64,000 nt of DNA, from positions 1-64,000 of the forward strand of contig NZ_VFAC01000016.1 of the NCBI RefSeq assembly GCF_007644105.1, in the 5' to 3' direction. Position numbers and translations under genes: made by a program. The stretch comes from Elioraea rosea (GTDB lineage: Bacteria > Pseudomonadota > Alphaproteobacteria > Acetobacterales > Acetobacteraceae). Numbering within the stretch: the first letter of the stretch is position 1; every line of letters begins with the position of its first letter. Shown here in pieces: positions 8,244 to 16,675 of this stretch. The notes below the pieces were generated by a model that had not been told where the DNA came from, ran no database searches, and saw nothing but the letters and a program-made list of their open reading frames with translations.

Positions 8244-9383
8244 ATGCCTCCGCCCGCGATCCCGGAAGCGATCGAGCTCCTCGTCCTCCAGGGCACGGGC
8301 TTCTGCAACATCGACTGCAGCTACTGCTACCTGCCGGGCCGCACCGACCCGCGGCGCATGTCGGACGAGACGCTGCGCACGGTGCTCGCCAAGGTGCTGC
8401 GGAGCCGCTTCGTCGCCGATGCGCTGACGATCTGCTGGCATGCGGGAGAGCCGCTCGTCCTGCCGCGCAGCTTCTATGCGCGCGCGATCGCTCTTGCCGC
8501 ATCCCTCGCACCGCCCGGCCTTCGCCTGACGCACAACATCCAGACGAACGGCCTGCTGATCGACGAGGCCTGGTGCGGCTTCCTGCGCGAGCACGGCATC
8601 CGCCTCGGCCTCAGCCTCGACGGGCCGGCCTTCCTGCATGACGCGGCCCGCCGGACGCGAAGCGGCGAGGGAACGCATGCGCGCGTTATGCGCGGCGTCG
8701 CGTTGCTCCAGCGACACCGCGTGCCATTCCACGTCATCACCGTGTTGCGCAGCGAGAGCCTCGACCACGCGGATGCGCTGTTCGACTTCTATGTCGAGCA
8801 TGGGGTGAGGGAGGTCGCGTTCAACATCGACGAGACGGACGGCGTCGCCCCCGTCTCATCGCATGCGGGTCCGGGCGCCGGGGCGGCGTTGCGCGGCTTC
8901 TTCCGACGCTTCCTCGAGCGGATGCGCGGCGCGCCGGGTGCGATCAGCCTGCGTGAGCAGGTCTGGGCGACGCCTGCGATCGCGAACGGGTTGCCCGAAG
9001 GCTACAATCAGGAGGCTGAACCGTTCCGCATCGTCTCCGTCACGCGCGACGGGCGCATGGCCTCGTTCTCGCCCGAACTCCTCGGCACCCAGAGCGCCGC
9101 GCATGGCGACTTCATCCTCGGCGACCTCATGCGCGAGGACCTCGAAACGATCCGTGTCCGCACCGAACGGTCGCGCCTTGCCGCCGAGATCGCCGCGGGC
9201 GTCGCGGCCTGCCGCGACCGCTGCGCCTACTTCCGCTTCTGCGGGGGCGGAGCGCCAGGCAACAAGTGGGCCGAGCACGGCTCTTTCGACGCGACCGAGA
9301 CGGCCTATTGCCGGCTGATGCGCAAGACACTGATCGACTGCGTTCTCGAGGACATGGAGGTGAGCCTTGGCCTTGCCGGCTGA
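8244..9383 (+). CDS. grrM: radical SAM/SPASM peptide maturase, cyclophane-forming GrrM/OscB type
   Basis: A 379-residue radical SAM enzyme. The start at 8244 (six bases after the precursor stop) is used because IELLVLQGTGFCNIDCSYCY follows at once; an in-frame start upstream at 8121 would translate the precursor repeats in the wrong frame. The cluster-binding CxxxCxxC is C21-C25-C28. The N-terminal signature, with YLPGRTDPRRM after the cluster motif, is that of the GrrM/OscB family. A C-terminal SPASM-like region holds further cysteines (CRDRCAYFRFCGGG and later TAYC and IDC) for auxiliary clusters. It is expected to install C-C crosslinks between Phe (or Trp) and Asn of the adjacent repeat peptide, in the cytoplasm. 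Its 3' end overlaps the next gene by 17 bases, which suggests translational coupling. Confidence 0.9.
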   Translation: MPPPAIPEAIELLVLQGTGFCNIDCSYCYLPGRTDPRRMSDETLRTVLAKVLRSRFVADALTICWHAGEPLVLPRSFYARAIALAASLAPPGLRLTHNIQTNGLLIDEAWCGFLREHGIRLGLSLDGPAFLHDAARRTRSGEGTHARVMRGVALLQRHRVPFHVITVLRSESLDHADALFDFYVEHGVREVAFNIDETDGVAPVSSHAGPGAGAALRGFFRRFLERMRGAPGAISLREQVWATPAIANGLPEGYNQEAEPFRIVSVTRDGRMASFSPELLGTQSAAHGDFILGDLMREDLETIRVRTERSRLAAEIAAGVAACRDRCAYFRFCGGGAPGNKWAEHGSFDATETAYCRLMRKTLIDCVLEDMEVSLGLAG

Positions 9384-12213
9384 CCCCGACCCGGCCGGTG
9401 CGCCGGCCAAGCCGGGCCTCGTCCGGCGCTCCGGCCGTTGGCTGAGGCGCACGGGTATCCGCGTCTGGCGATCGGCCCGCATCGCCGGCGGGCTCGCGGT
9501 TCTGCTCGTCGCCCTGCTCGCCGCGCTCGTCGTGCTGGATGTCGGGATCGAGCGCGTCACGCGCGTCGTCGACCGCCACACCCGGCCCACCGGCGGGTTC
9601 ATCTCCGTCGAAAGCCCGGAAGTGTACACGCGCGAGCGGCTGCTGAACGACCGGCTCGACCATGCCGCCTGGCTCGACAAGCAGCTCCTCCAGATGATGC
9701 AGGACGATTTCGCGGGCAAGTTCCGCAGCGTCGATGCGCTGCAGACGGCGGAGGTGCTGCGCCGCATCGGCGCGCAGGGAACGCCCGACCGCCAGACACT
9801 TGCCGCCGCCGAGCCGACGACGCTCGCCGTGTTCGAGGCGATGAACGAGTATCGCGAGGCCCTGCGCGCGGAGCGCACGCAACTCCTGCTCGATGACCGG
9901 CACGACGCAGAGGGCAACACGCTCTACCTCCTGTCGTTCGACACCACCGTGGTGCGTGCGCGCGGCGAGGACAGGCTCGGCTTCATCATGCTTCGGATCG
10001 CGAGCCCCACGGCGATCGGCGGGTGGGAGGCGCGGCGTCGGCCTGCGGCGAACACACTCGTCGATCTCGCCGCGGAGGATTTCGCCCGTGTGTACGCGCA
10101 GTGGATCGAACAGTTCGGGTCGGCCATCGACCAGGTCGTCGCCGCCACGGCCGGGGCCATCTCGACGCGCCAGCTGCAGCCGGCGGAGGAGGCGCTGCTC
10201 GGGCGGACACTTGCGCTGAGCGTGTGTCGCGCGCTCGGCCCCGATGCGCGCTGGCCCGCCTGCCGGGCGCTCGCCTGGCGCATGGGCGATCCGTCCGCCG
10301 CGTCGGAGGAGGGTGCACAGGCTCCGCTCGCTGTAAGCGGGGCGGCGATGGTCCAGTACTGGTACGGCGCGATGCTCGCCGAGGCCCAGCGCCTCGTCGA
10401 CGATAGCGTGAAGCGAGCACTCATGGCGCGGCGGGACGATGCGCTCGTGGCGATGGCGCGCGTCGGCTTCGCGGTTGAGCGCAACGCCAGGGGCCCGGTC
10501 GACCGATTGGAATGGATCGCGGGGTTGATGCACTCCTGCTCGATCCGGCCGCAGGAGCCTTACGAGCCCGTCACCGTCGTCGAGCTCGCGCAGATCGAAG
10601 CGCATAACGGCGCCTCCGACGATCTGCGCGGCGAGCCCGGCCTCTCCGCCCGCCCGCGCTTCGAGGTTCCCTCGTTCCCGTGTCCGCCGAACGACCTGCA
10701 GGTCAGTGCCGCCGCCGCACTCGGGCTGCGCGCGTGGCTGCTCGCCAACCGGCGGGCGCGCGAGACGGTGCGCGACGGACTCGCGGCAGCGGCAGAGAAC
10801 GACCTCGATGGCTTCGCCCGCGCGAAGGAGCTCGGCCTCGCATGCCTGCGCAAAGCGATGGCGGGGCAGACGAATGGCGATCGCTCGGCGGATTGCGTCG
10901 GCCTTCCGGGGATTCCGCTCCAGCGCACGTACCATGTCCGCACCGATGCCTGTTCGGCGACCGCCTTCCAGCAGGAGCGGCTCGCCCCGGTGATGCGGCG
11001 CGTGCCCTCGATCGTGAGCGAGGACGAGGAGGGCACGCGGCCGATCGTCGCACTGCACGAGATCGACCTGCCGGCCTCCCCCTGGTGTCGCCTCGTCGCC
11101 GAGCCGGTTACGCCGGGGCACGAGAACCGCGCCGCGGCGGCACTGTGGAACGCGCTGAACCGCGACCTCGACGTGTTCTCCTATGCGCTCGTGCCGCGAA
11201 GCCTGCGCGAGCGGGTGAGCATCCGCACCGGTGCCTCGGATGCGCTCTCCGTCGCAGGCGACAGCGGTGTCGGGCGGCTGCTTGCCGGGCTGTCGCTCGA
11301 CGAGACACGAAGCGAGAGCCTCGCGCGCCAGGAAGGGCGCCTGCTCGTGCTCGGGTTCGGCACGCCGAGCCGCCTGCGCGGCGGGGCTGCGGCGCCGACG
11401 GCGAGGCGCACCACCCGCCCGGGCGCGATGAGGGACGAGAACGCCGTGGTGTTCGGCTGGCTCGTTCGCCCGCGCAGCGCGGCAGAGGTGGCGGGCGGCG
11501 GCGATGGCCAGGGAAGCGACCACCTGAAGCTCCAGGCGACCATCTCGGTTCCCTCATGGTGGCGCATCGTCGCCCTCGAGGAGGTGACATGCTGGGTGCG
11601 GCCCGAACGCCTCGGCACCGCTTTCGACGCGGTGCGCCGCGGCGGTGCGCCGCATGCGGCCGATCTCTGGCGCGCCGTCGCCGAAGGGGCCGGCGTCGAG
11701 GGGTGCCGCGTGCGTCCGGCAAGCCTCACCCTGCCGGGCAAGGTCGTCGACATCTCCGCCCGCCTCGGCATCGCCGTCGAGAAGCAGCCGCACATCTTCG
11801 GCAAGCCGCCCGGCCAGGCCGAGCGGGAGCCGCGGCACATCCTTCAGGCTGGCCGGCGCGCGCGGCTCGTCATCGAGGGCGGCAGGCTGTGGCGGAACAC
11901 GATCGTCACGATCGGCTCCCAGCGGGCGAACCGCATCAGCGTGCTGCCGGACATGCAGGGAATCATCGCCGAGTTCGAGTGTCTCGAGCCGCCCCTTCTG
12001 GCGCGCCTGCCGAACACGACCGAGCGGTTCTCCATCTTCCCCCCGCCGCATGAGGGAGACGTGATGGCGCCGGTGCAGCTCTGGACGAGCGAGGGCAAGG
12101 ACGAGATCCCCGGCGGCGTGCTGGTGCGGCGCTTCACGCCAGACGAGAAGGCGGGCATCGCGCGCCCCTGCTACGCGACGCAGGCAGAGACGACGGCGGT
12201 GCGCGCACCCTGA
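9367..12213 (+). CDS. 948-aa membrane-anchored protein of unknown family in the RiPP operon
   Basis: I do not recognise this protein. A TTG start at 9367 overlaps the maturase gene. A basic cytosolic segment (GRWLRRTGIRVWRSAR) is followed by one membrane helix (about 40-59, GGLAVLLVALLAALVVLDVG), and about 890 residues then predicted to lie in the periplasm. The first part (60-260) begins SVESPEVYTRERLLNDRLDH and is helical; the middle has alternating helical and loop segments; the last third has beta-like stretches (ARLVIEGGRLWRNTIVTIG). Eleven or more Cys residues are scattered through it, suggesting disulfides. There is no HExxH, Walker, Ser-protease or transporter signature. The expected third gene of GRR systems, the substrate-binding-like GrrP, is absent; this protein occupies its place. 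It may hold, process or export the modified peptide. Confidence 0.85.
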   Translation: MALPADPDPAGAPAKPGLVRRSGRWLRRTGIRVWRSARIAGGLAVLLVALLAALVVLDVGIERVTRVVDRHTRPTGGFISVESPEVYTRERLLNDRLDHAAWLDKQLLQMMQDDFAGKFRSVDALQTAEVLRRIGAQGTPDRQTLAAAEPTTLAVFEAMNEYREALRAERTQLLLDDRHDAEGNTLYLLSFDTTVVRARGEDRLGFIMLRIASPTAIGGWEARRRPAANTLVDLAAEDFARVYAQWIEQFGSAIDQVVAATAGAISTRQLQPAEEALLGRTLALSVCRALGPDARWPACRALAWRMGDPSAASEEGAQAPLAVSGAAMVQYWYGAMLAEAQRLVDDSVKRALMARRDDALVAMARVGFAVERNARGPVDRLEWIAGLMHSCSIRPQEPYEPVTVVELAQIEAHNGASDDLRGEPGLSARPRFEVPSFPCPPNDLQVSAAAALGLRAWLLANRRARETVRDGLAAAAENDLDGFARAKELGLACLRKAMAGQTNGDRSADCVGLPGIPLQRTYHVRTDACSATAFQQERLAPVMRRVPSIVSEDEEGTRPIVALHEIDLPASPWCRLVAEPVTPGHENRAAAALWNALNRDLDVFSYALVPRSLRERVSIRTGASDALSVAGDSGVGRLLAGLSLDETRSESLARQEGRLLVLGFGTPSRLRGGAAAPTARRTTRPGAMRDENAVVFGWLVRPRSAAEVAGGGDGQGSDHLKLQATISVPSWWRIVALEEVTCWVRPERLGTAFDAVRRGGAPHAADLWRAVAEGAGVEGCRVRPASLTLPGKVVDISARLGIAVEKQPHIFGKPPGQAEREPRHILQAGRRARLVIEGGRLWRNTIVTIGSQRANRISVLPDMQGIIAEFECLEPPLLARLPNTTERFSIFPPPHEGDVMAPVQLWTSEGKDEIPGGVLVRRFTPDEKAGIARPCYATQAETTAVRAP

Positions 12214-12271
12214 TCGTCGGCCCCCGGCTCCTCCCTTCCCATCCGCGCCGGCTCTGCTAGCGTCCGCCGCC

Positions 12272-13156
12272 ATGAGCGCGCGACCCCCCGCCCGCCCGCC
12301 GCGCGGGCCGACACAGACTGCAAGCCCTCACGCCGGACCGAGGCCGCCGCGCGAAGGCGGTCGCCGCGAATGGCGCGAGAGCCGGCCCGCGCCGCTCGTC
12401 CTGCGCGCCGCCCCGCGCGAGGAACCGTCAGACCGTGACCTGCTGCGCATCGCCGGGCTTCCGGCGGTCGCCGCGCTGATGGCGCGCTCTCCCCAGCGGG
12501 TCGAGCGGCTGTTCTACGAGGAGCGTCACCGCGAGAGCGTCGGGCCCTGGTGCAAGCTGCTCGCCGCGGCGCGCAAGCCCTACCGCATGCTGCCCCGCGA
12601 GGAGATGGACCGGGTCGCCGGCTCAAAGCTGCATGGCGGCATCGTGGCCGTCGCACGCCCGAAGGCGGTGCCGGCCTTCGACCCGGCCGCCGCCATCGCG
12701 CAGGCGCCGAAATGCCGGCTGCTGCTCGTGCTCGACGGCATCGGCAATGCCAACAACCTCGGCGCCATCGCGCGCACCGCCGCCTTCCTCGGCCTCGACA
12801 GGCTGGTGATCTCGTCCGACCCGCGCCAGGCGGCGCCGACCGACGCGGCTTATCGCGTCTCCGAGGGCGGGCTCGAGCACCTGCTCATCGCCCGCGCCGC
12901 GGAGCTTCCGGCCGCGCTCGCCGCCATCCGTCCAGCCTACCGGACGGTCGCGGCCGTCGCTTCGGGCGGCACCGACCCGGCGAAGCTGCCGCGCGACAGG
13001 CCCGTCGCCCTCGTCCTCGGCAACGAGGAGACCGGGCTTTCGCCCGCCACGGTGGACGCTTGCGAGGCGAAGGCGACAATCGCTGGCGGCGGCGCGCTCG
13101 ACAGCCTGAACGTCTCGGTTGCGGCAGGCATCCTGATGCACGCGCTGAGGCGCTGA
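12272..13156 (+). CDS. TrmH/SpoU-family RNA 2'-O-methyltransferase
   Basis: A 294-residue SPOUT enzyme expected to methylate a ribose of rRNA or tRNA. The three SpoU motifs are clear: NANNLGAIARTAAFLG (motif 1, near residue 158), VALVLGNEETGLS (motif 2) and DSLNVSVAAGILMHAL (motif 3, knot). A substrate-binding domain (GLPAVAALMARSPQRVERLFYE) precedes it, as in RlmB-like proteins. The first 50 residues are Pro/Arg-rich and probably disordered. The precise target nucleotide cannot be told. The gene starts 58 bases after the RiPP operon but is an unrelated housekeeping-type gene. Confidence 0.9.
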   Translation: MSARPPARPPRGPTQTASPHAGPRPPREGGRREWRESRPAPLVLRAAPREEPSDRDLLRIAGLPAVAALMARSPQRVERLFYEERHRESVGPWCKLLAAARKPYRMLPREEMDRVAGSKLHGGIVAVARPKAVPAFDPAAAIAQAPKCRLLLVLDGIGNANNLGAIARTAAFLGLDRLVISSDPRQAAPTDAAYRVSEGGLEHLLIARAAELPAALAAIRPAYRTVAAVASGGTDPAKLPRDRPVALVLGNEETGLSPATVDACEAKATIAGGGALDSLNVSVAAGILMHALRR

Positions 13157-13262
13157 GGCCCACGGCGCAGGGCCCCTGCGCGCTCTTCACGCATCGGTGT
13201 GCGTGTGTTCCACGCCGGAGCCCGATGCGCCATCTTCCGGAGCGAACCCAGGAGACGCTCCG

Positions 13263-13628
13263 ATGACGCGCATCGCCCCCTCGCCCCGCCGCGCCGTTCT
13301 TGCTGCCCTGCTCGCAGGGCTGCCGGCCACCGCGCTCGCCCATCACGGCTGGGGCAGCTACGACCCGCAGAATGCCCAGACCCTGAAGGGCACGATCGAA
13401 CGCGTCGAGTTCAGCAACCCGCACGCCACGATCTGGCTGAAGACGCCGGACAAGACCTGGGAGGTCGTGCTCGCTCCTCCCTTCCGCATGACCAACCGCC
13501 AGCTCCCCGGCTCGGCGCTGACGGCCGGGTCGGAGGTCGAGGTGATGGGCTATCCGCACCGGAACCGGGATATCGAGCTGCGGGCGGAGTGGATCCGCGT
13601 CGGCACGCAGGTGACGCAGCTTCGCTGA
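13263..13628 (+). CDS. DUF6152 family secreted protein
   Basis: A 121-residue exported protein. The ATG at 13263 follows AGGAG and begins a signal peptide (APSPRRAVLAALLAGLPATALA) that would be cleaved just before HHGWGSYD, the hallmark N-terminus of this family. The mature domain is a small beta-barrel with GTIERVEFSNPHATIWLK and a final IELRAEWIRVG. The His-rich mature N-terminus suggests metal binding, but no function is established to my knowledge. It is followed 10 bases later by a four-helix membrane protein, a pairing seen in other proteobacteria. Confidence 0.85.
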   Translation: MTRIAPSPRRAVLAALLAGLPATALAHHGWGSYDPQNAQTLKGTIERVEFSNPHATIWLKTPDKTWEVVLAPPFRMTNRQLPGSALTAGSEVEVMGYPHRNRDIELRAEWIRVGTQVTQLR

Positions 13629-13638
13629 GGCGGCAGGC

Positions 13639-14124
13639 ATGGACGAGCACGCCGTCGCGCCCGTCGCGTGGGCCGCCTGGTTGGAGGCGAGCGCGCTCGG
13701 TCACGCCGCGCGGGACAGTCTGTGGCTGTACCCGCTGGTGTCGGTCGCGCACGTGCTTGCCGTCGCGGTGCTCGTCGGTGGAATCCTGGTGTTCGATCTC
13801 CGCGTCCTCGGGTTCGCCTCGCGCATTCCTCTCTCCGCCGCCGGCGGGTTGATCCTGCCGCTCGCCCGGGCGGCCTTCGTCGTCGCACTGGCCTCGGGTG
13901 CGGTGATGCTGGCGGCGGATGCGACGCACGTCGCCTCGAACCCGGCCTTCCTGGTCAAGGCGGTGGCGGTGATGTTGGCCGGGGCGAACATCCTGCTGTT
14001 CCACGTCATCGCCCTGCCGAGCCTCGAGGCGCCGATCGGCGGCCTCGCCCGGACGTCGGCAGCCTGTTCCCTCGCGCTGTGGCTGACTGTGGCGGCTTCG
14101 GGCCGCGCCATTGCGTATTTCTGA
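13639..14124 (+). CDS. four-helix membrane protein, DUF6644-like
   Basis: A 161-residue inner-membrane protein with four hydrophobic segments: about residues 33-53 (VSVAHVLAVAVLVGGILVF), 68-88, 97-117 and 136-153. Conserved features are WLEASALGHAARDS near the N-terminus and a His in SVAHVL that could bind haem or copper. It lies 10 bases downstream of the DUF6152 gene and is probably co-transcribed, so the two may work together at the membrane. The molecular role is unknown. Confidence 0.78.
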   Translation: MDEHAVAPVAWAAWLEASALGHAARDSLWLYPLVSVAHVLAVAVLVGGILVFDLRVLGFASRIPLSAAGGLILPLARAAFVVALASGAVMLAADATHVASNPAFLVKAVAVMLAGANILLFHVIALPSLEAPIGGLARTSAACSLALWLTVAASGRAIAYF

Positions 14125-14142
14125 CAAGATTGGACGTATAAT
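14111..14142 (+). promoter_or_regulatory. candidate promoter for the GNAT gene
   Basis: A perfect TATAAT (14137-14142), followed by a T-run, lies in a locally AT-rich patch about 75 bases before the acetyltransferase start. The best -35 match, TTGCGT at 14111-14116, has a long 20-base spacer, so recognition may rely on the -10 element. It overlaps the end of the upstream membrane-protein gene. Confidence 0.35.
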
Positions 14143-14219
14143 TTTTTGCCGGCCTGCATCCGACGGCCATGCTCCTGCGTAATGCTACGGGACGCCCAGC
14201 AGCGGAGGGAGCGATTGCC

Positions 14220-14876
14220 ATGGCGCATGACATCGTCGCAGCGAGCGATAGCAGGTCAGTTTCGAGTGAATTCGTCGCTTTCGATGGATTTGCGCCTTGC
14301 TTTCGGCGCGGCGCGGCGGCACGGGAGGTCATGTCGATCGACGACCGCTTCAGCATTCGCCCTCCAGGCGCGACGGAAGGGGCAGAGCTCGCCTCGGTCC
14401 TCGCGGCGATGGAGCGGCACTACGACGCGGCGGTGACCGATGACGAGGCGGCCTCGGCCTGCGCGCGGCTGCTCGGCGGCCATGCCCCGGCGCGCTGCCT
14501 TGTCGCCGTTTCGCTCGGCGGGGTCGGCGAGGCGGGGCGGTTCCTTGGCATCGCGCTGTTCGCCCCCGTGTTTCCCGGCGCGCGGTTCCGCGACGTGATG
14601 TTCCTCAAGGAACTGTTCGTCCGCCCCGAGGCGCGGGGCGAGGGCGTGGCGCGGGCACTCCTGGCAGGCGTCGCGCGCGCGACCATCGATGCCGGCTGCG
14701 AACGCCTCGAATGGGTCACCGACCGGGGCAATGCCGGGGCTCGGGCCGCCTACAAGGCCATGGGCGTGGCGGAGGGCGACCGGGTGACCTACCGCGTGGG
14801 CGCGCAGGGCCTCGTCCGGCTCGCCGCCACCGGCCACGCCGATCCGCGCGGAGACCGGCGGTCGATGCCCCGTTGA
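14220..14876 (+). CDS. GNAT family N-acetyltransferase
   Basis: A 218-residue protein whose core, from about residue 40, is a GNAT acetyltransferase fold: FLKELFVRPEARGEGVARALL contains the acetyl-CoA pyrophosphate-binding motif A (R/Q-x-x-G-x-G/A), followed by a conserved RGNAGARAAYKAMGV. The start at 14220 has a GGAGGG about ten bases upstream. A second in-frame ATG at 14331 would give a 181-residue protein that starts right at the domain, but its Shine-Dalgarno is too close, so the start is uncertain. The substrate is unknown. It lies between the DUF6152 pair and cytochrome oxidase genes with no obvious link to either. Confidence 0.85.
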   Translation: MAHDIVAASDSRSVSSEFVAFDGFAPCFRRGAAAREVMSIDDRFSIRPPGATEGAELASVLAAMERHYDAAVTDDEAASACARLLGGHAPARCLVAVSLGGVGEAGRFLGIALFAPVFPGARFRDVMFLKELFVRPEARGEGVARALLAGVARATIDAGCERLEWVTDRGNAGARAAYKAMGVAEGDRVTYRVGAQGLVRLAATGHADPRGDRRSMPR

Positions 14877-14989
14877 GCGCGCCGCCCGCCGGTTCGCGGG
14901 CGCTTGATCGTCCCGCCGATTTCGGGGATTGATGCGCCGCACGATGTCTCGCGGTGCAACAGCCCCGCTTTGCAACAGGATTGAGGGCG

Positions 14990-15841
14990 ATGGCAGACAG
15001 CCTCGGCAGCACGGTCGAACCTTCGGGCATCAAGCAGCCCTACCATCTCGTCGACCCTTCGCCGTGGCCGATCGTCGGCGCAGCGGCTGCCGGCCTGCTC
15101 GCCTTCGGCGCCATCGAGGCGATGCACAACAGCACCTATTTCCTGCTGTCCGCCGGCTTCGGCGCGGTCCTGCTGACCATGTTCCTGTGGTGGCGCGACG
15201 TGCTGAAGGAAAGCCGCACGCCCGGGCTGCACACGCCCATCGTCCGGCTCGGCCTGCGTTACGGCATGATGCTGTTCATCGCCTCCGAGGTGATGTTCTT
15301 CGTTGCGTTCTTCTGGGCCTATTTCCACTACGCCCTGTTCCCGACGCATCTTGCCGAAGGGGTGTACTCGGCCGCGACCTGGCCGCCGCCTGGCGTGCTG
15401 ACGTTCGACCCCTGGCACCTGCCGCTGCTCAACACGATGATCCTGCTGCTCTCCGGCTGCACGGTGACCTGGGCGCACCACTCGCTGATCCACGGCGACC
15501 GGAAGGGCCTCGTGCTCGGGCTCGCGATCACCGTCGGCCTCGGCCTCACCTTCACCGCGGTGCAGGCCTACGAGTACTCGGTCGCGCCGTTCAAGTTCAT
15601 CAACGGCGGGGTCTATCCCTCCACCTTCTTCCTCGCCACCGGCTTCCACGGCTTCCACGTCATCGTCGGCACGATCTTCCTCGCCGTCTGCCTGTTCCGC
15701 GCGATGAAGGGGCATTTCACGGCAGAGCGGCATTTCGGCTTCGAGGCCGCCGCGTGGTACTGGCACTTCGTGGACGTGGTGTGGCTGTTCCTGTTCGTCT
15801 GCATCTACATCTGGGGCGCGGGCGAGATCGCCCACCACTGA
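14990..15841 (+). CDS. ctaE: cytochrome c oxidase subunit III
   Basis: A 283-residue subunit III of an aa3-type haem-copper oxidase, with seven predicted membrane helices. Hallmarks are [13 protein letters not shown] at the N-terminus, [20 protein letters not shown] with the conserved Glu of the lipid/proton region, [17 protein letters not shown], and the C-terminal [19 protein letters not shown]. The ATG at 14990 gives the expected N-terminus. The genes for subunits I and II, haem O synthase and the CtaG copper chaperone are not directly upstream, so the oxidase cluster is split here. SURF1 follows 105 bases downstream. Confidence 0.96.
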   Translation: MADSLGSTVEPSGIKQPYHLVDPSPWPIVGAAAAGLLAFGAIEAMHNSTYFLLSAGFGAVLLTMFLWWRDVLKESRTPGLHTPIVRLGLRYGMMLFIASEVMFFVAFFWAYFHYALFPTHLAEGVYSAATWPPPGVLTFDPWHLPLLNTMILLLSGCTVTWAHHSLIHGDRKGLVLGLAITVGLGLTFTAVQAYEYSVAPFKFINGGVYPSTFFLATGFHGFHVIVGTIFLAVCLFRAMKGHFTAERHFGFEAAAWYWHFVDVVWLFLFVCIYIWGAGEIAHH

Positions 15842-15946
15842 GCCCCCGCCCCAATCCTCGGCCCGACCCCCGCCGCGTCGATCCGCCCTGAGCTCTGCCG
15901 GGCGGGTCTGGCGTGCGGGGCGGCGAGGCCGCACTATCTCTCCCCC

Positions 15947-16675
15947 ATGTCCTCCCACACCCCTGTTCCCGCGTGGCGCGTGCTTTTCTGGCCGGGCCTC
16001 GCAACCGCGATCACGCTCGCGATCCTCCTCTCCCTCGGCACCTGGCAGGCACAGAGGCTTGCCTGGAAGAACGCCTGGATCGAGCAGCTCCGCGCCGGCG
16101 AGGCGACACCCCCGGAGGCACTCCCCACCCGGGTCGATGACCCTGCCTCCCTCGTGTTCCGCCGCTTCACCGTCACCGGCCGGCTCGATCATGCCAAGTC
16201 GGTCGTCGTCGGCATCGCCGAGCGCAACCGCAGCATCGGCGCCTTCCTCGCGACACCGATGCTGCGCGACGGCGCCGCACCCCTCTGGATCGTGCGCGGA
16301 TGGGTTCCCTATCCGCCCTTCCCCTCCGTGCCCGAGGCCGAAGGGGAGGTGACGGTCACCGGCTTCCTGATGCTGCCCGAGCGGCGCGGCTGGTTCACGC
16401 CCGACGACAGGCCAGAGGAGCGCCGCTTCTGGGCGATGCAGCCTGCGCTGATGGCCGAGGCGGTCGGCCTCCCCGCGCCCGCGCCCGCGCCCTTCGCCAT
16501 CGCCGCGCTCGGCACGGCCGCCGAGCCGCCGGTTCCGCAGCGCCGCCCGCCGATGCCGCGCAACGACCATCTCGGCTACGCCATCACCTGGTACGGCCTC
16601 GCCGCGGCGCTTGCCGTGTTCTTCGGGTTCTGGGCGCGGAGCCTGCTCGCCCGCGCGCGTGAGGAGCAGCCATGA
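15947..16675 (+). CDS. SURF1 family cytochrome oxidase assembly protein
   Basis: A 242-residue inner-membrane protein with one helix near each end and a periplasmic domain between them. SURF1 proteins help insert haem a into subunit I of cytochrome oxidase. Signature regions are LSLGTWQAQRLAWKNAWI after the first helix, WIVRGWVPY in the middle, and NDHLGYAITWYGLAAALAV at the second helix. It is placed directly after subunit III, as in many alphaproteobacteria. Its stop codon overlaps the start of the following peptidase gene (ATGA at 16672), so the two are translationally coupled even though the peptidase has no known role in oxidase assembly. Confidence 0.93.
   Translation: MSSHTPVPAWRVLFWPGLATAITLAILLSLGTWQAQRLAWKNAWIEQLRAGEATPPEALPTRVDDPASLVFRRFTVTGRLDHAKSVVVGIAERNRSIGAFLATPMLRDGAAPLWIVRGWVPYPPFPSVPEAEGEVTVTGFLMLPERRGWFTPDDRPEERRFWAMQPALMAEAVGLPAPAPAPFAIAALGTAAEPPVPQRRPPMPRNDHLGYAITWYGLAAALAVFFGFWARSLLARAREEQP

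Noticed and set aside
8133-8801. Minus-strand reading frame with Phe/Leu-Gly-Lys repeats
   Set aside because: It is the reverse complement of the F-P-N repeat tract and the start of the maturase gene; high GC keeps the frame open. There is no Shine-Dalgarno or family match.
9127-11523. Very long open frame opposite the 948-residue gene
   Set aside because: It is Arg/Ala/Gly/His-rich, with the composition of antisense GC-rich DNA. The plus-strand frame has a membrane helix and normal composition and is coupled to the maturase.
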